A stretch of 64,000 nt of DNA from Arthrobacter sp. DWC3. Lineage in GTDB: Bacteria; Actinomycetota; Actinomycetes; Actinomycetales; Micrococcaceae. Each line of letters opens with the position of its first letter. The first letter of the stretch is position 1. The DNA lies in assembly GCF_002929375.1 (NCBI RefSeq), contig NZ_PJIP01000006.1, forward strand, positions 124,001 to 188,000, written 5' to 3'. The translations under genes were made by a program, and so were the position numbers. This document shows, in pieces, positions 42,694 through 51,608 of this stretch. The notes beneath the pieces are model-generated. The model searched no databases. It was given only the letters and a program-made list of their open reading frames with translations, and was not told the origin of the DNA.

Positions 42694-43137
42694 ATGCTTG
42701 TCGAAGCTGGGCTGCCCTCTACCCCGAGGGCAGCTGTCGTCATCGAGGATGATCTAGAAGTCCGCAACCTCATCTGCGCGGTGCTGCGGCAGGCCGGGTT
42801 CGATGTCGAGTCAGCCGCCACAGGAAACGACGGAGTGGAAGTAGTACGCAGTAACGCTCCGACCGTCGTCACGGTCGATGTCGGTTTGCCCGACATCGAC
42901 GGCTACGAGGTCCTTCGGCGTATCCGCGAGGTCAGCGACTGCTATGTGATGGTGCTTACCGCCCGTGCCGACGAGTCCGACGCCCTCATGGCGTTGCAGT
43001 ACGGAGCAGACGACTACCTGACCAAACCTTTCCGCCCCCGCGAACTCAAGACGCGCATCGATGCGATGCTGCGCCGCCCTCGGACGGGAACAATCGATGC
43101 GACCGGCAATCCAGGATCCTCCACACACCAGCAGTAG
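42694..43137 (+). CDS. single-domain response regulator (CheY-like)
   Basis: A 147-residue receiver domain without an output domain. Acidic pocket VVIEDD, phospho-acceptor Asp in TVDVGLPDIDGYEVLRRI, MVLTARADESD with the conserved Thr, and YLTKPFRPREL with the Lys are all present. ATG 42694 has GAAGG eight bases upstream; ATG 42679 is in the riboswitch tail. Expression is probably set by c-di-GMP through the upstream riboswitch. The histidine kinase at 44086-45801 is the obvious candidate partner. Confidence 0.88.
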   Translation: MLVEAGLPSTPRAAVVIEDDLEVRNLICAVLRQAGFDVESAATGNDGVEVVRSNAPTVVTVDVGLPDIDGYEVLRRIREVSDCYVMVLTARADESDALMALQYGADDYLTKPFRPRELKTRIDAMLRRPRTGTIDATGNPGSSTHQQ

Positions 43138-43467
43138 AACCTGGATCGGCACTGACGCCTCAATGGAGAAAGCAGGGAATGCTCAGCCGCGGTGACCTGG
43201 TCCTCGATGGTGAAGACCGGGCTGTGGATTGCCGATCGGGAAGTGCTCCTGAGCAGGAGTCGATTCGGCCTGCTGCATGAATTGCGGCCATGCGACGGAG
43301 CTGCCCAGATGACGTCGACGCTGGTAGGTGTTGTTCGGGGCGAGAAGTACGGGGTTCGCTCCGAAGGCAGCGCAGCGGACAAGGAAGCGGTGGAGTCGTA
43401 TCGGGAATCTACGTCAGGAGCTGTCCCGCCGTTTCGGAGCTACCGAAGTACTGATGGGGGTTGCGGG
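43138..43467. other. intergenic region without recognisable gene
   Basis: 330 bases between the response regulator and the converging HPt-like gene. Open frames in both directions show no motif that I can support. Confidence 0.4.
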
Positions 43468-43962
43468 TCAGAGTTCATGCCTGCCGACCTCCATGGAGGC
43501 TTCTCCACGGACATGCGCTTCCAGGAGTTCGGTCCTGGTGTCCGCCCCGCACGCTTCGACCCACGTGAGTGCCCGGGCGGCATCGTCCATGTCATTGTTC
43601 CCGACGAGTTCCTCGAGGCGGGCGGTGAGCCGGGCGAGCCGTGAAGCACCGACCATGATGGAAGTAACCTTCACGCTCAGTACAGCTTCTGTCGCCCGCT
43701 CCTGGTTCCTCTGCTGAACGGAGGAGGCCAGGCGCTGGTACTTGCCCTCCCACGACGCGGCGAAATCACGGGCGAAATCACGGGCCACTGTCGGACTGTC
43801 GAAATCCTCCCCGAGCTCCCGCAGTACCTGCCGATCAACCAGCGGCACCCGCTCGCCACATACGGACAGGGGATCGAAGGCATTGCGCGGGCGGCTGACA
43901 CCGGGGGGGACAGGGCCGGACTCGCCAGTCGCTGGAGCAGAATCAGAGGAAGCCACATTCAA
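43468..43962 (-). CDS. HPt-like protein lacking the phospho-accepting histidine
   Basis: A 164-residue protein with an HPt-domain layout: LRELGEDFDSPTVARDFARD, a helix with KYQRLASSVQQRNQERATEA, then VLSVKVTSIMVGASRLARLT where active HPt domains have A-x-H-x-L-K-G-S-S-x-x-x-G-A. Leu-Ser-Val-Lys replaces His-x-Leu-Lys, so it cannot carry the normal phosphate. A 12-base tandem duplication (CGAAATCACGGG on the plus strand) gives ARDFARDF. It may be a decoy or scaffold in the local response-regulator/kinase system. Confidence 0.65.
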   Translation of the reverse strand: MNVASSDSAPATGESGPVPPGVSRPRNAFDPLSVCGERVPLVDRQVLRELGEDFDSPTVARDFARDFAASWEGKYQRLASSVQQRNQERATEAVLSVKVTSIMVGASRLARLTARLEELVGNNDMDDAARALTWVEACGADTRTELLEAHVRGEASMEVGRHEL

Positions 43963-44085
43963 TGCTAAGGGTACTTCCTGGCTGTCATTCGTCCCGGGAG
44001 GAAGCTTGACTCAGCCCTGCGCTTAGGAGCCTCCCGCCGGCACTGGAAAGACCGGAGCCACCGAAGGCTTCACAGCGGCGGCGGC

Positions 44086-45801
44086 TCACACTGCAGGTAG
44101 AGCATCCCTGGCCGTGATGCCCGAATCCTGGTGCTTGCCTCGATGATGCTGGCGGGGAACCAGCGACGGAAGAGTGACGGTGAACGTGGAGCCCTGACCA
44201 GGCTCGCTCTGACAGATGATTTTTCCGCGGTGCCCTTCGACAATTGCTTTGGTGATCGATAGGCCGAGCCCTGTCCCGGGGATCGCCGAGCTCTGGACCG
44301 ACCTGGCGCGGAAGAACTTGTCGAACACTCTTTCCGCGTCCGTGGCTGACATCCCCATCCCGGTGTCGCTGACGTCCAGTCGGAGTTGCCCCTCTTCTGT
44401 CCGAGCCCTCACCGCGACCACACCTCCTTCGGTGGTGTACTTGATGGCATTGGAAAGCAGGTTGTCAAGTACCTGGCCCATGCGCAGCGGATCTGTGTAC
44501 GTCCACAACGGCGCCGGCACGTCGGTCCTGATCTCGATGCCGGCGGCGGATGCCTGGGACGATACCGAATCGACGACCGAGTCGATCAACCCTGCGATGT
44601 CCGTTTCACGCGGATGGACCGTCATCGCAACAGAACTCGACAGCAACAGATCGGAAACGAGCTCCGTAAGGCGCTCGGCGGCCCGGTACGCAATGTCCAC
44701 ATAGGAGGACGCCTCCTCTGGATCAAGCGCGTCCTGGGCCAGTTCGAGGTTTCCCACGATGGAGGTCAGGGGCGCCCGGAGTTCATGGGACACCGTAGCT
44801 ATGACCTCGTCCTTCGCGGCCATCGCTTCCACCAGGCTTGTGACATCGGTGTAAGCGATGACCGCCCCGGCAAAACCGCCGGAACCGGCCCTGATGACGC
44901 GCGCCGCCGTGGACAGCGCCCGGGACCCTGCCCCCTCGCCGGTCCAAACGTAATAATCGGCAAACGTCTCCCCCCGAACCGCCCGGGACAGGGGCGTCCT
45001 GTCCTCGGGCAGCAGCGTTTTTCGGTCCTGCCCGTACAGGACCACGTCGGGGCCCTCGGCGCCATACCGATCCTCGCTGGAAGCGGAGTGCTTGAAGGTT
45101 TCCTGCTGACGGTTGCGCAGAATGACCTGTCCGGTGGCGTCCACCGTGGTGATGCCGACATCGATGGTGTCCAGGATCGCCTTGAGCAGGTCTTCATTCT
45201 CCTTACTCGAGTCGAGCAGTCGCTGGAGTTCAGCGTCCTTGCGCTCCAGTTTCCGTTGCTGGAGGAACAGGGTCGCGGTCACGAAACGCACCGTGAAAGC
45301 CACCGCGAACAGCATCAGCGCCACCAGCATCGTCGTGGTCACCTGCGTGGCCGTGACCTCGACGGATCCCAGCAGGAAAGGAACCAATCCCATCACCAGG
45401 GGAACGACGAAGCTGACCAGCACTGCGGCCTTCGGGAAGCGGCCCGAGGCAGCCAGCCAGATCACCGGGAAAATCATCAGAATGCTGAGCCCTGGCAGGA
45501 ACTCGATGGCCCCCGTGCGCGAGAGGATCACCGCGACGACGTCTCCCACCGGGATGCTGAGCGTCGCGACCGACGGCAGCCGTTCCCAGGGGATCACCCA
45601 GCACAACACGAACAACAGCGCATGGACCACCAGCGAGACCTGAAACAGGGTTTCATCCAGTAGCCCGGGCCACGCGGCAGGTGCAGCAAGCGCCACGCAG
45701 CCCATGATCACCGTCAACGGCAACTGGACCAACGCCATCCGCGTTCGCAGGCTCAAATCCTCGAGAAACGGGACCCCCGAGGACTCTGCTTCCCTAAACA
45801 T
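44086..45801 (-). CDS. membrane-bound PAS sensor histidine kinase
   Basis: A 571-residue kinase. Six to eight hydrophobic segments lie in the first 190 residues (LVQLPLTVIMGCVALAAPAA, FPVIWLAASGRFPKAAVLVS), followed by a coiled coil, a PAS domain near 205-325 (ILDTIDVGITTVDATGQVIL), HisKA with ATVSHELRAPLTSIVGNLEL, and HATPase with DNLLSNAIKYTTEGG, VSDTGMGM, FDKFFRA and GTGLGLSITKAIVEGH. All catalytic boxes are intact. The ATG at 45801 gives a normal N-terminus before the first helix; upstream extension is not supported. Likely signals to the single-domain response regulator at 42694-43137. Confidence 0.9.
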   Translation of the reverse strand: MFREAESSGVPFLEDLSLRTRMALVQLPLTVIMGCVALAAPAAWPGLLDETLFQVSLVVHALLFVLCWVIPWERLPSVATLSIPVGDVVAVILSRTGAIEFLPGLSILMIFPVIWLAASGRFPKAAVLVSFVVPLVMGLVPFLLGSVEVTATQVTTTMLVALMLFAVAFTVRFVTATLFLQQRKLERKDAELQRLLDSSKENEDLLKAILDTIDVGITTVDATGQVILRNRQQETFKHSASSEDRYGAEGPDVVLYGQDRKTLLPEDRTPLSRAVRGETFADYYVWTGEGAGSRALSTAARVIRAGSGGFAGAVIAYTDVTSLVEAMAAKDEVIATVSHELRAPLTSIVGNLELAQDALDPEEASSYVDIAYRAAERLTELVSDLLLSSSVAMTVHPRETDIAGLIDSVVDSVSSQASAAGIEIRTDVPAPLWTYTDPLRMGQVLDNLLSNAIKYTTEGGVVAVRARTEEGQLRLDVSDTGMGMSATDAERVFDKFFRARSVQSSAIPGTGLGLSITKAIVEGHRGKIICQSEPGQGSTFTVTLPSLVPRQHHRGKHQDSGITARDALPAV

Positions 45802-45934
45802 CGGGCAGATGGAACGGGTAGTGAGCGCGCTGCAATAAGGATGCGCACTGGGAAGAGACCATGAGGTCATTATCCCTGCTACAACCAGGAGGAGAGACGA
45901 ACAGTCGGGAAGCAGCACCGATCGTGTGGTTGCG

Positions 45935-46099
45935 ACAGTTCTGGATGGCCCGGTGGACGCGTCGGACGTCGGCCTTGCGCCACGTGGCGATCACCGCCGG
46001 TGGGACTCCGCGGGAGTACATCAGCAGCCATTCCTGCTTGTTGTCGCACGCGCCGTGCGGGTATTCGTCCTCGGTCAGGATCAGGTCATCGACACGCAC
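45935..46099 (-). pseudogene. N-terminal fragment of a helicase-associated-domain-type protein
   Basis: Reads MRVDDLILTEDEYPHGACDN, KQEWLLMYSRGVPPAVIATW, RKADVRRVHRAI, a pattern I associate with the N-terminus of Arthrobacter helicase-associated-domain proteins. It then loses similarity, so only the 5' end remains. The rest of 45802-46427 has no gene that I can support. Confidence 0.35.
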
Positions 46100-46427
46100 G
46101 ACGTTCCATCCCGGTCGGATCGGCCATCACCACTCCCCTGCCGCCCCGAAGCCCTTGGCTGTACCGGCGCTGGTGCCGCACTGCCGGAACTCCGCGAGGG
46201 ATCACGATCGACCGGGCATGCCGCTCCCTTATCCGGCGCAGGCAGCATGTGGGATGCATGGTGTTGAGAGTAACCGGAGTCTGCACCGCTGGTACGGACG
46301 GCTCACCCATTAGTGGATGACCACCGACACCAACCCGCACCAACAGCCCCAGCTTCCCAAAACAATCGAACCTGTGTTCTATTTAAAACCCTGCACGCAG
46401 ACCACTCGGGCGAAGGAGAAGCAGTCC

Positions 46428-46865
46428 ATGACGGCGCAACCAGTGGACACCACACCACCGACACCAACGGCTCTGGACCCTGTCCGGGGATCTGTACCAG
46501 AGGCCGCGCCGCCTGCCTCATGGCATGCGCTCGACGAGCCCGCGGCGGTCCGCTTCCTCCCGTCCGGAACACCGCTGGCGCTGCGCTGGCGAGGCAGCAT
46601 CTGGCAGGTCATCGGCGCACCAACCCAGTGGTCGATCTCGGACAGCCGGCAGGAACGAGGCACCACTGCCTTGGGCAACCCTCACGGCTCTCACCTGGGC
46701 CGGCACGACGGTCAGGGCAGTCGGGGCAGCACTGGCATGACCCGGTTCTGGCGGTTCCAGGCCCAGACAGGGCCCGCCTCCCCCGTGCTGGAGTTCGACA
46801 TGAGCGCGGACCCACGGCGGCCGGACTGGCGGCTGCGCCGCGTCACCACAGTCGACGGCTACTAA
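46428..46865 (+). CDS. hypothetical DUF6504-like protein
   Basis: A 145-residue protein with a Thr/Pro-rich N-terminus and a folded second half (LRWRGSIWQVIGAPTQWSIS, RFWRFQAQTGPASPVLEFDM, PRRPDWRLRRV), similar to the small beta-domain proteins encoded near DNA polymerase IV in actinobacteria; that likeness is tentative. AAGGAG lies eight bases before the ATG. Confidence 0.5.
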   Translation: MTAQPVDTTPPTPTALDPVRGSVPEAAPPASWHALDEPAAVRFLPSGTPLALRWRGSIWQVIGAPTQWSISDSRQERGTTALGNPHGSHLGRHDGQGSRGSTGMTRFWRFQAQTGPASPVLEFDMSADPRRPDWRLRRVTTVDGY

Positions 46866-47412
46866 GCACTACCGACCACTACCGACCGCTACTGATGGGC
46901 ATTCGGGAGAACTGCTGGGCGTGCTACCGCTCGTCCCTCAGCGTCATTGCCTTGGTACTGCAGAGCTCGCTGTACCGCCAAGAACTGCCATGCGCGCCGT
47001 TATCGACGACTCAGCTTCGTGCGGTTCGTCATCACCATTCGGACTCGGTTCGGGCGGAACCGAACACGTGTATACGGCCGCGACTACGTGGGCCTTCGAC
47101 GCGCCTGACTTCGTGGTGCCACCCACCCGTGAGCGGGTGGAGCCCGAAGGGTGGAGCTCAGAGCGGTCCACCCTCTAGGCCTCCGACAAGCAGTTCCCAC
47201 TACCGTCTCCTGACCCATCGGCTGCACGTCATACCGCCGAGCCCCCCCCATCACTGCTGCTTCCGTGTCCTACAACCCTGTCGTCTGAGCAAGGGGGGGG
47301 TGGATCTTCGACTGTGGGATCAGTTGCTGGACAGTTTCGGGGATAGTTGGCAGTACGATGAAATGCTCGTGATGCGTTGACCGCGTCACCCGATTCGAAC
47401 AGGAAATCCGTC
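46866..47412. other. intergenic region carrying a structured repeat
   Basis: No convincing gene. It contains repeat copy 2 (47135-47172) and a string of short homopolymers near 47245-47300. Otherwise nothing recognised. Confidence 0.4.
47135..47172 (+). repeat. 38-base structured repeat, copy 2
   Basis: GGGTGGAGCCCGAAGGGTGG begins the unit and GTCCACC ends it. It differs from 41601-41638 at three positions and shares the inverted ends GGTGGA/TCCACC, and an inner GAGC/GCTC pairing. Confidence 0.6.
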
Positions 47413-47832
47413 GTGCCGACACTGCGTGCTACCCGGCCCAGGATGGCCCGTGCCCTGTCCATGACCGCCGTACTGCTGGTCCTGACGGGTTGCTCGTTCG
47501 CCGGTCCCCGACCCGATGCCGGGCAGCCCGCCCCAGAATCTCCGACGAGTTCGGCATCCGCCGGCGGGCAAACCACCGACGCGGCCGCCGGCAGCGTCGA
47601 CGACGCATGCGCTCGCATCGTGGACATGGTGCGCACAGCACCTGAACAACTAGCCAAGGACCCACTGGGACTGCTGCTCGAAATCGACGAGATCGCGAGG
47701 ACAGCCCCGCCGGAGCTGTCCGGTCAGATCACTGAGCTCCGTGATGCCGTCGAGAGCTTCCGGCAGGGCGACGAGTCGCTGATCGGTGTGGTGCGCAAAG
47801 CCCGGCAGCTACAGGAGCGCTGCTCGGCCTGA
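47413..47832 (+). CDS. small lipoprotein
   Basis: A 139-residue lipoprotein: basic N-terminus, hydrophobic stretch LSMTAVLLVLTGCS with lipobox LTGC, a Pro/Ser/Ala-rich spacer, then a helical domain with cysteines in DACARIVDMV and QERCSA that may pair. GTG 47413 follows AGGAAA. Function unknown. Confidence 0.65.
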   Translation: MPTLRATRPRMARALSMTAVLLVLTGCSFAGPRPDAGQPAPESPTSSASAGGQTTDAAAGSVDDACARIVDMVRTAPEQLAKDPLGLLLEIDEIARTAPPELSGQITELRDAVESFRQGDESLIGVVRKARQLQERCSA

Positions 47833-47938
47833 CAGGCAGCGAAGCCTCGGATCCGTCTACTCGACAGCCGATCCATTGCCCGGCATCAGCCCGGGGTGGA
47901 CACGCAGGAAACGCGTTCCTACTCGTGGCGATGTTCGC

Positions 47939-48493
47939 CTACGGAGTGTCGGCGAGAAGCAGGTACATCTCCTTCCGTGCCCGCGCCAGGATCTTCTGGG
48001 CCTGACGCAGCTGCTCCTCGGATCCGCCCCTCCGTAGCTCGTGCGCGGCCGCCGCCAACGCCCGCACCTCGTCGGTGAACTCCTGGTCGCTCTGCGGTCC
48101 GAGATCCCAGGGCAGTCGACCCGCCTCTGCGTGCGCGGCGGCCTCCGCCATGCCCGCCTCGGTGATCCTGAACATTCGCTTGCCGTCGACCTCCAGCACG
48201 GTGACGAGCTCGGCTTCCTCCAGCGCCTGCAGTACCGGATAGATCGAGCCGGGACTCGGCACCCACATTCCCTGTGACCGGGCGCTGATGCTCTGGATCA
48301 GGCCGTATCCATGCGAGTCCGCCTCGGCCAGCAGGATGAGCACCGCTGCCCGGACGTCCCCTCTGCGCGCTCTCGCCCCGAACCTGCCCTGCGGCGGGAA
48401 CCCGCCGGCGAAACGACCGGGTCCGAATTTACCGGACGGCCCGAACCCTCCGTGCATGTTCTCCGGGTTGAAGCGGGGAAAGCTGAACATCAT
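47939..48493 (-). CDS. PadR-family transcriptional regulator
   Basis: A 184-residue regulator with a Gly/Phe/Pro-rich N-terminal tail of about 40 residues, then the PadR winged helix (VRAAVLILLAEADSHGYGLI, WVPSPGSIYPVLQALEEAEL, VDGKRMFRITEAG) and a C-terminal dimerisation helix. Two operator-like dyads upstream of its start suggest autorepression. No obvious target gene is adjacent except the opposite-facing lipoprotein. Confidence 0.88.
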   Translation of the reverse strand: MMFSFPRFNPENMHGGFGPSGKFGPGRFAGGFPPQGRFGARARRGDVRAAVLILLAEADSHGYGLIQSISARSQGMWVPSPGSIYPVLQALEEAELVTVLEVDGKRMFRITEAGMAEAAAHAEAGRLPWDLGPQSDQEFTDEVRALAAAAHELRRGGSEEQLRQAQKILARARKEMYLLLADTP

Positions 48494-48523
48494 GACCTCC
48501 GTGATCGATGCACCAAGTGGATC

Positions 48524-48560
48524 AACGATACATCGCTGACTGCCTGTGCGATATATCGTT
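48524..48560. promoter_or_regulatory. double PadR-type operator
   Basis: AACGATACATCGC (48524-48536) and GCGATATATCGTT (48548-48560) are inverted copies with one mismatch, 11 bases apart; each is itself a small dyad (CGATxxATCG). They lie 31 bases upstream of the padR start. The remainder of 48494-48745 has no recognisable gene. Confidence 0.65.
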
Positions 48561-48745
48561 GCGCCACTTCTCCGCCTGCGTGCCGGTGTGTCTGCCGTGT
48601 TCCACGGTGAAGGGCACCGCAGGCGCGCCAGAGGGCGTCGGCACCTGGACCGTTTCCCTGCGACGCCACCCGGCAGCCGGAATGGAGCGACCCCATCACG
48701 GCTCAGCCTGGGGACTCGGCCGGTCGGAACTCGCTGAGTCCCGGA

Positions 48746-49270
48746 CTATCCTCCGCCGAGCAGGATCAGGCGCTTCTCCTTCGCGTCCCAGCGCCGGACG
48801 ATCCCGGCGTCGAGCCGCTCCGGCGGGCGGTGCCGCAGGAGGTCGAGCGCGGACGCCAGCTGGTCCGCGGTGAGGCCGTGGCCGAGGGTGATGTGCGGGG
48901 TCCACGCGCCGGGCACGGTGGTGGGTACGGCGTCGGGAACGCCGTCGAGGACCGACCAGATCCGCTGGTGCAGGTCCGTCAGGGCGGCGTCAGCCACTAC
49001 TTGGCGGGCGAGCACGAACTTCCGCCGTGTCGGGAACACGAGGAAGCCCGCCGTCACCAGCTCCAGCGCGTCGCCCTCGACGGCGGTCGCGAGGTCGGCG
49101 TCGTAGCGGTCGTCGATGCGCGCCGCGGCCGCGAGCGTGATGTGCGGGGCGTTGCTGAAGGACTGGTGCTGCGACTGGTTGGGCAGGTCGGCGGCCTCCA
49201 GCGCAGCCCAGTCCTCGAGCAGGAACGCCTCCGACGCCGGTCCCAGCAGGAGTTCGACGTCATCGGCCAT
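48746..49270 (-). CDS. 2'-5' RNA ligase family protein
   Basis: A 174-residue 2H-phosphoesterase-like protein. Both H-x-T motifs are present: NAPHITLAAAARI near residue 42 and AWTPHITLGHGLTA near residue 122, about 80 residues apart as in the family. Members hydrolyse or ligate 2'-5' or cyclic phosphodiester bonds in RNA or nucleotides. Start ATG 49270. Confidence 0.82.
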   Translation of the reverse strand: MADDVELLLGPASEAFLLEDWAALEAADLPNQSQHQSFSNAPHITLAAAARIDDRYDADLATAVEGDALELVTAGFLVFPTRRKFVLARQVVADAALTDLHQRIWSVLDGVPDAVPTTVPGAWTPHITLGHGLTADQLASALDLLRHRPPERLDAGIVRRWDAKEKRLILLGGG

Positions 49271-49300
49271 GCCGCGCGCGCCTTCCTGCCGACAGCCGGA

Positions 49301-50218
49301 TCAGCGGGGCCGCCGTCGGAAGTCCCCGACGCCGGCGGAGCCGTCCACCTCGGTGGCGCCGGTCCGCGGGTTGCGCTGCGGGCGCTGGTAGGCGAGTTCG
49401 CCACCGCTGCGACCGCCGAACGGCCTGCCGTGGTCCGCGTACTCCTCCCGGAAGAAGGCCAGCGCCCACCCGCCGAGCTGGACCCGCGCGCCGGTCCGCA
49501 GGATCGCGGGTTCCCTGCCGTTGACGCTGCCCGAGACGGGGCCGTGCGGCACCAGCACGTACTCGTCGTCCTCGGTGTGGAGGACCTCCGCGTGGAACTC
49601 CTCCAGGCCGTCGAGCCTCAGCATCGCGTCGTCGGCGCTGCCGAGCGTGGTGCGGTCGGCCACGAGTTCGAACTCCCGCGGTACCTGCCCGTTCCACACC
49701 TGCGAGTTCTGTACGAAGATCAGCCGGGGGCGGCCGCCACCGTGCACGTAGTGCGTGGTGGTGATGGTCCGCTTGATCCGGCGGTTGACCGTCGGCACCA
49801 GGGGGAACGGCGTGCCGGGAGGAAGGAGCGACGGCGCGCTCCCCTTCTCCACCGCTCGCCGCCCGATGCCGAGCAGCGGCGCGAGGGTCCCCGGAGCGCC
49901 GAGCCGGATGTACGGGGAGCGTGTGATGAGCCGCTGCGTCATGGAGGTCTCCACGGCGCCGAGGCTGACCAGCAGTCCCTTGGGACCGGTGACCGATACC
50001 GCGAGCCCGCGTCGCGCCAGAGTGCCGGCGAAGGCCCGCACCTGCCCGAAGCCGGGCAGGTTGTTCCCGCGGAAGGCTGCCGGATCGTCGACGAAGATCT
50101 CCACCACGGTGCCGGCCGCTTTCACGGTGCCGGACAGGCGTGCCTCCGGCTTGCCGTCGGTGGCCGGCTCCGCCAGCGAGAAGTCGATGTCGATGTCGAA
50201 CCTGAGTGACGAGGCCAT
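49301..50218 (-). CDS. FHA-domain protein
   Basis: A 305-residue protein. The C-terminal part from about 190 to 270 fits a forkhead-associated domain (FELVADRTTLGSADDAMLRL, EEFHAEVLHTEDDEYVLVPH, VNGREPAILRTGARVQLGGW), which would bind phosphothreonine peptides. The first 130 residues hold an unrecognised beta-rich domain (VVEIFVDDPAAFRGNNLPGF). It follows a small 83-residue gene by 15 bases in the same direction. Confidence 0.7.
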   Translation of the reverse strand: MASSLRFDIDIDFSLAEPATDGKPEARLSGTVKAAGTVVEIFVDDPAAFRGNNLPGFGQVRAFAGTLARRGLAVSVTGPKGLLVSLGAVETSMTQRLITRSPYIRLGAPGTLAPLLGIGRRAVEKGSAPSLLPPGTPFPLVPTVNRRIKRTITTTHYVHGGGRPRLIFVQNSQVWNGQVPREFELVADRTTLGSADDAMLRLDGLEEFHAEVLHTEDDEYVLVPHGPVSGSVNGREPAILRTGARVQLGGWALAFFREEYADHGRPFGGRSGGELAYQRPQRNPRTGATEVDGSAGVGDFRRRPR

Positions 50219-50233
50219 GGTGAGCGGAGCGGC

Positions 50234-50485
50234 TCAGCCCTGGACGCTGCCGGAGCCGGCGGCGTTGTCGCTCGTGGTGATACGAAGCGTCCCGTCGAAC
50301 TTCCAGGTGGCACGCGGGGCGTCGGGGCCGATGTCGCGGGGGACCTCGACGGTCATGTCCTGCAGGGTGTAGTTGATCGCGGCGCCCCGGCCGGTCAGGT
50401 AGGACCACATCTCCTCGGCGAGGTCCGTCCAGTCGCGGATGGTGTGGGTCTCGCCGGTGGTCGCGCTCGAGGTGTTCTCGGTCAT
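50234..50485 (-). CDS. 83-residue hypothetical protein beside the FHA gene
   Basis: MTENTSSATTGETHTIRDWT at the start, then LAEEMWSYLTGRGAAINYTL and a beta-type C-terminus (ATWKFDGTLRITTSDNAAGS). Probably cotranscribed with the FHA gene 15 bases downstream. Family not recognised. Confidence 0.55.
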   Translation of the reverse strand: MTENTSSATTGETHTIRDWTDLAEEMWSYLTGRGAAINYTLQDMTVEVPRDIGPDAPRATWKFDGTLRITTSDNAAGSGSVQG

Positions 50486-50616
50486 GTCGATTCCTTCATC
50501 GGTGATTCAACAATGACAGACGTCCTCTGACTCCGTCTGACGTGGGTACTGCCACGATAGCGGAGGCCCCGGGCCACCGGAACCCGCCCGCTGCGGGCGG
50601 ATCCCGGCGTAGTGGA

Positions 50617-51600
50617 TCACCACTTCGGGTGGACGGTGCTCCTGAAGTGCTGGTCGTAGATTCCGGCGACGGCGGCACTGATCTCGGTCCCCAGGCCCGT
50701 GTGCTCCGCGGCGGCGGCATTGGCGCGTGCCTGCTCGGGGTTGCGTGCCCCGGGGATGACCGTGCTGACGCCGTCCTGCGCGATGATCCAGGCGAGGGCC
50801 GCCTGCGCGGTGGTGACGCCGTCGGGCACCAGCGCCGCGAACTCACGGGCCGCCAGCAGCCCGGTCTCGTAATCGACGCCGGAGAACGTCTCGCCCACGT
50901 CGAAGGCCGCACCGTTGCGGTTGTAGTTGCGGTGGTCATTCTCGGCGAACGCGGTGTCCTTCGTGTACTTGCCGGAGAGCAGGCCGGAGGCGAGGGGCAC
51001 GCGTGCGATGATGCCGACACCGGCGGCCTTCGCGGCGGGCAGGACGTCGTCGAGCGGCTTGAGGCGGAACGCGTTCAGGATGATCTGCACGCTGGCGGTG
51101 CTGCCGCGGGAGATGGCGGCGAGCGCCTCGTCGGTGCGTTCCACGCTGACGCCGTAGTTCCTGATGACGCCGTCGGCCACGAGGGTGTCGAGGGCGTCGT
51201 ACACCTCGTCGGAGCTGTAGACGGAGGTCGGCGGGCAGTGCAGCTGCACGAGGTCGAGGGCGTCGACGCCGAGGTTGGTCCGCGACCGGTCGATCCACTG
51301 GCGGAAGTTGGCGAGCGTGTAGTTCTCCGGAGTCTGGTCCACGCGGCGGCCCATCTTGGTGCCCACGAGGATGTCCTGGTCCGGGTTGTCCGCGAGGAAC
51401 CGTCCGATCGTCGTCTCGCTCCTTCCGTCACCGTAGACGTCCGCCGTGTCGAAGAAGGTCACGCCCGCTTCGACGGCGGCGTCGAGGACGGCGGTGGCGT
51501 CCTTGTCCTCCACCTCGCCCCAGTCCGCGCCGAGCTGCCAGGTGCCGAGGCCCACGACGGAGACGGGACGGCCGGTTCTTCCGAGAATTCGTTGTTCCAT
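50617..51600 (-). CDS. aldo/keto reductase
   Basis: A 327-residue (beta/alpha)8 NADPH-dependent reductase: MEQRILGRTGRPVSVVGLGT, FFDTADVYGDGRSE with the Asp and Tyr of the active site, VGTKMGRR (Lys), and DLVQLHCPP (His). The C-terminal coenzyme loop SVGSxR-type segment appears as TVIPGARNPEQARANAAAAE. ATG 51600 is chosen because it starts the fold; the frame upstream is antisense to the photolyase gene. Substrate unknown. Confidence 0.9.
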   Translation of the reverse strand: MEQRILGRTGRPVSVVGLGTWQLGADWGEVEDKDATAVLDAAVEAGVTFFDTADVYGDGRSETTIGRFLADNPDQDILVGTKMGRRVDQTPENYTLANFRQWIDRSRTNLGVDALDLVQLHCPPTSVYSSDEVYDALDTLVADGVIRNYGVSVERTDEALAAISRGSTASVQIILNAFRLKPLDDVLPAAKAAGVGIIARVPLASGLLSGKYTKDTAFAENDHRNYNRNGAAFDVGETFSGVDYETGLLAAREFAALVPDGVTTAQAALAWIIAQDGVSTVIPGARNPEQARANAAAAEHTGLGTEISAAVAGIYDQHFRSTVHPKW

Positions 51601-51608
51601 GGTTCCGA

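Noticed and set aside
43014-43382. 122-codon minus-strand frame after the response regulator
   Set aside because: Partly antisense to the response regulator; no motif.
48830-50209. 459-codon plus-strand frame over the RNA-ligase-like and FHA genes
   Set aside because: Shadow of two supported minus-strand genes; no start signal or motif.
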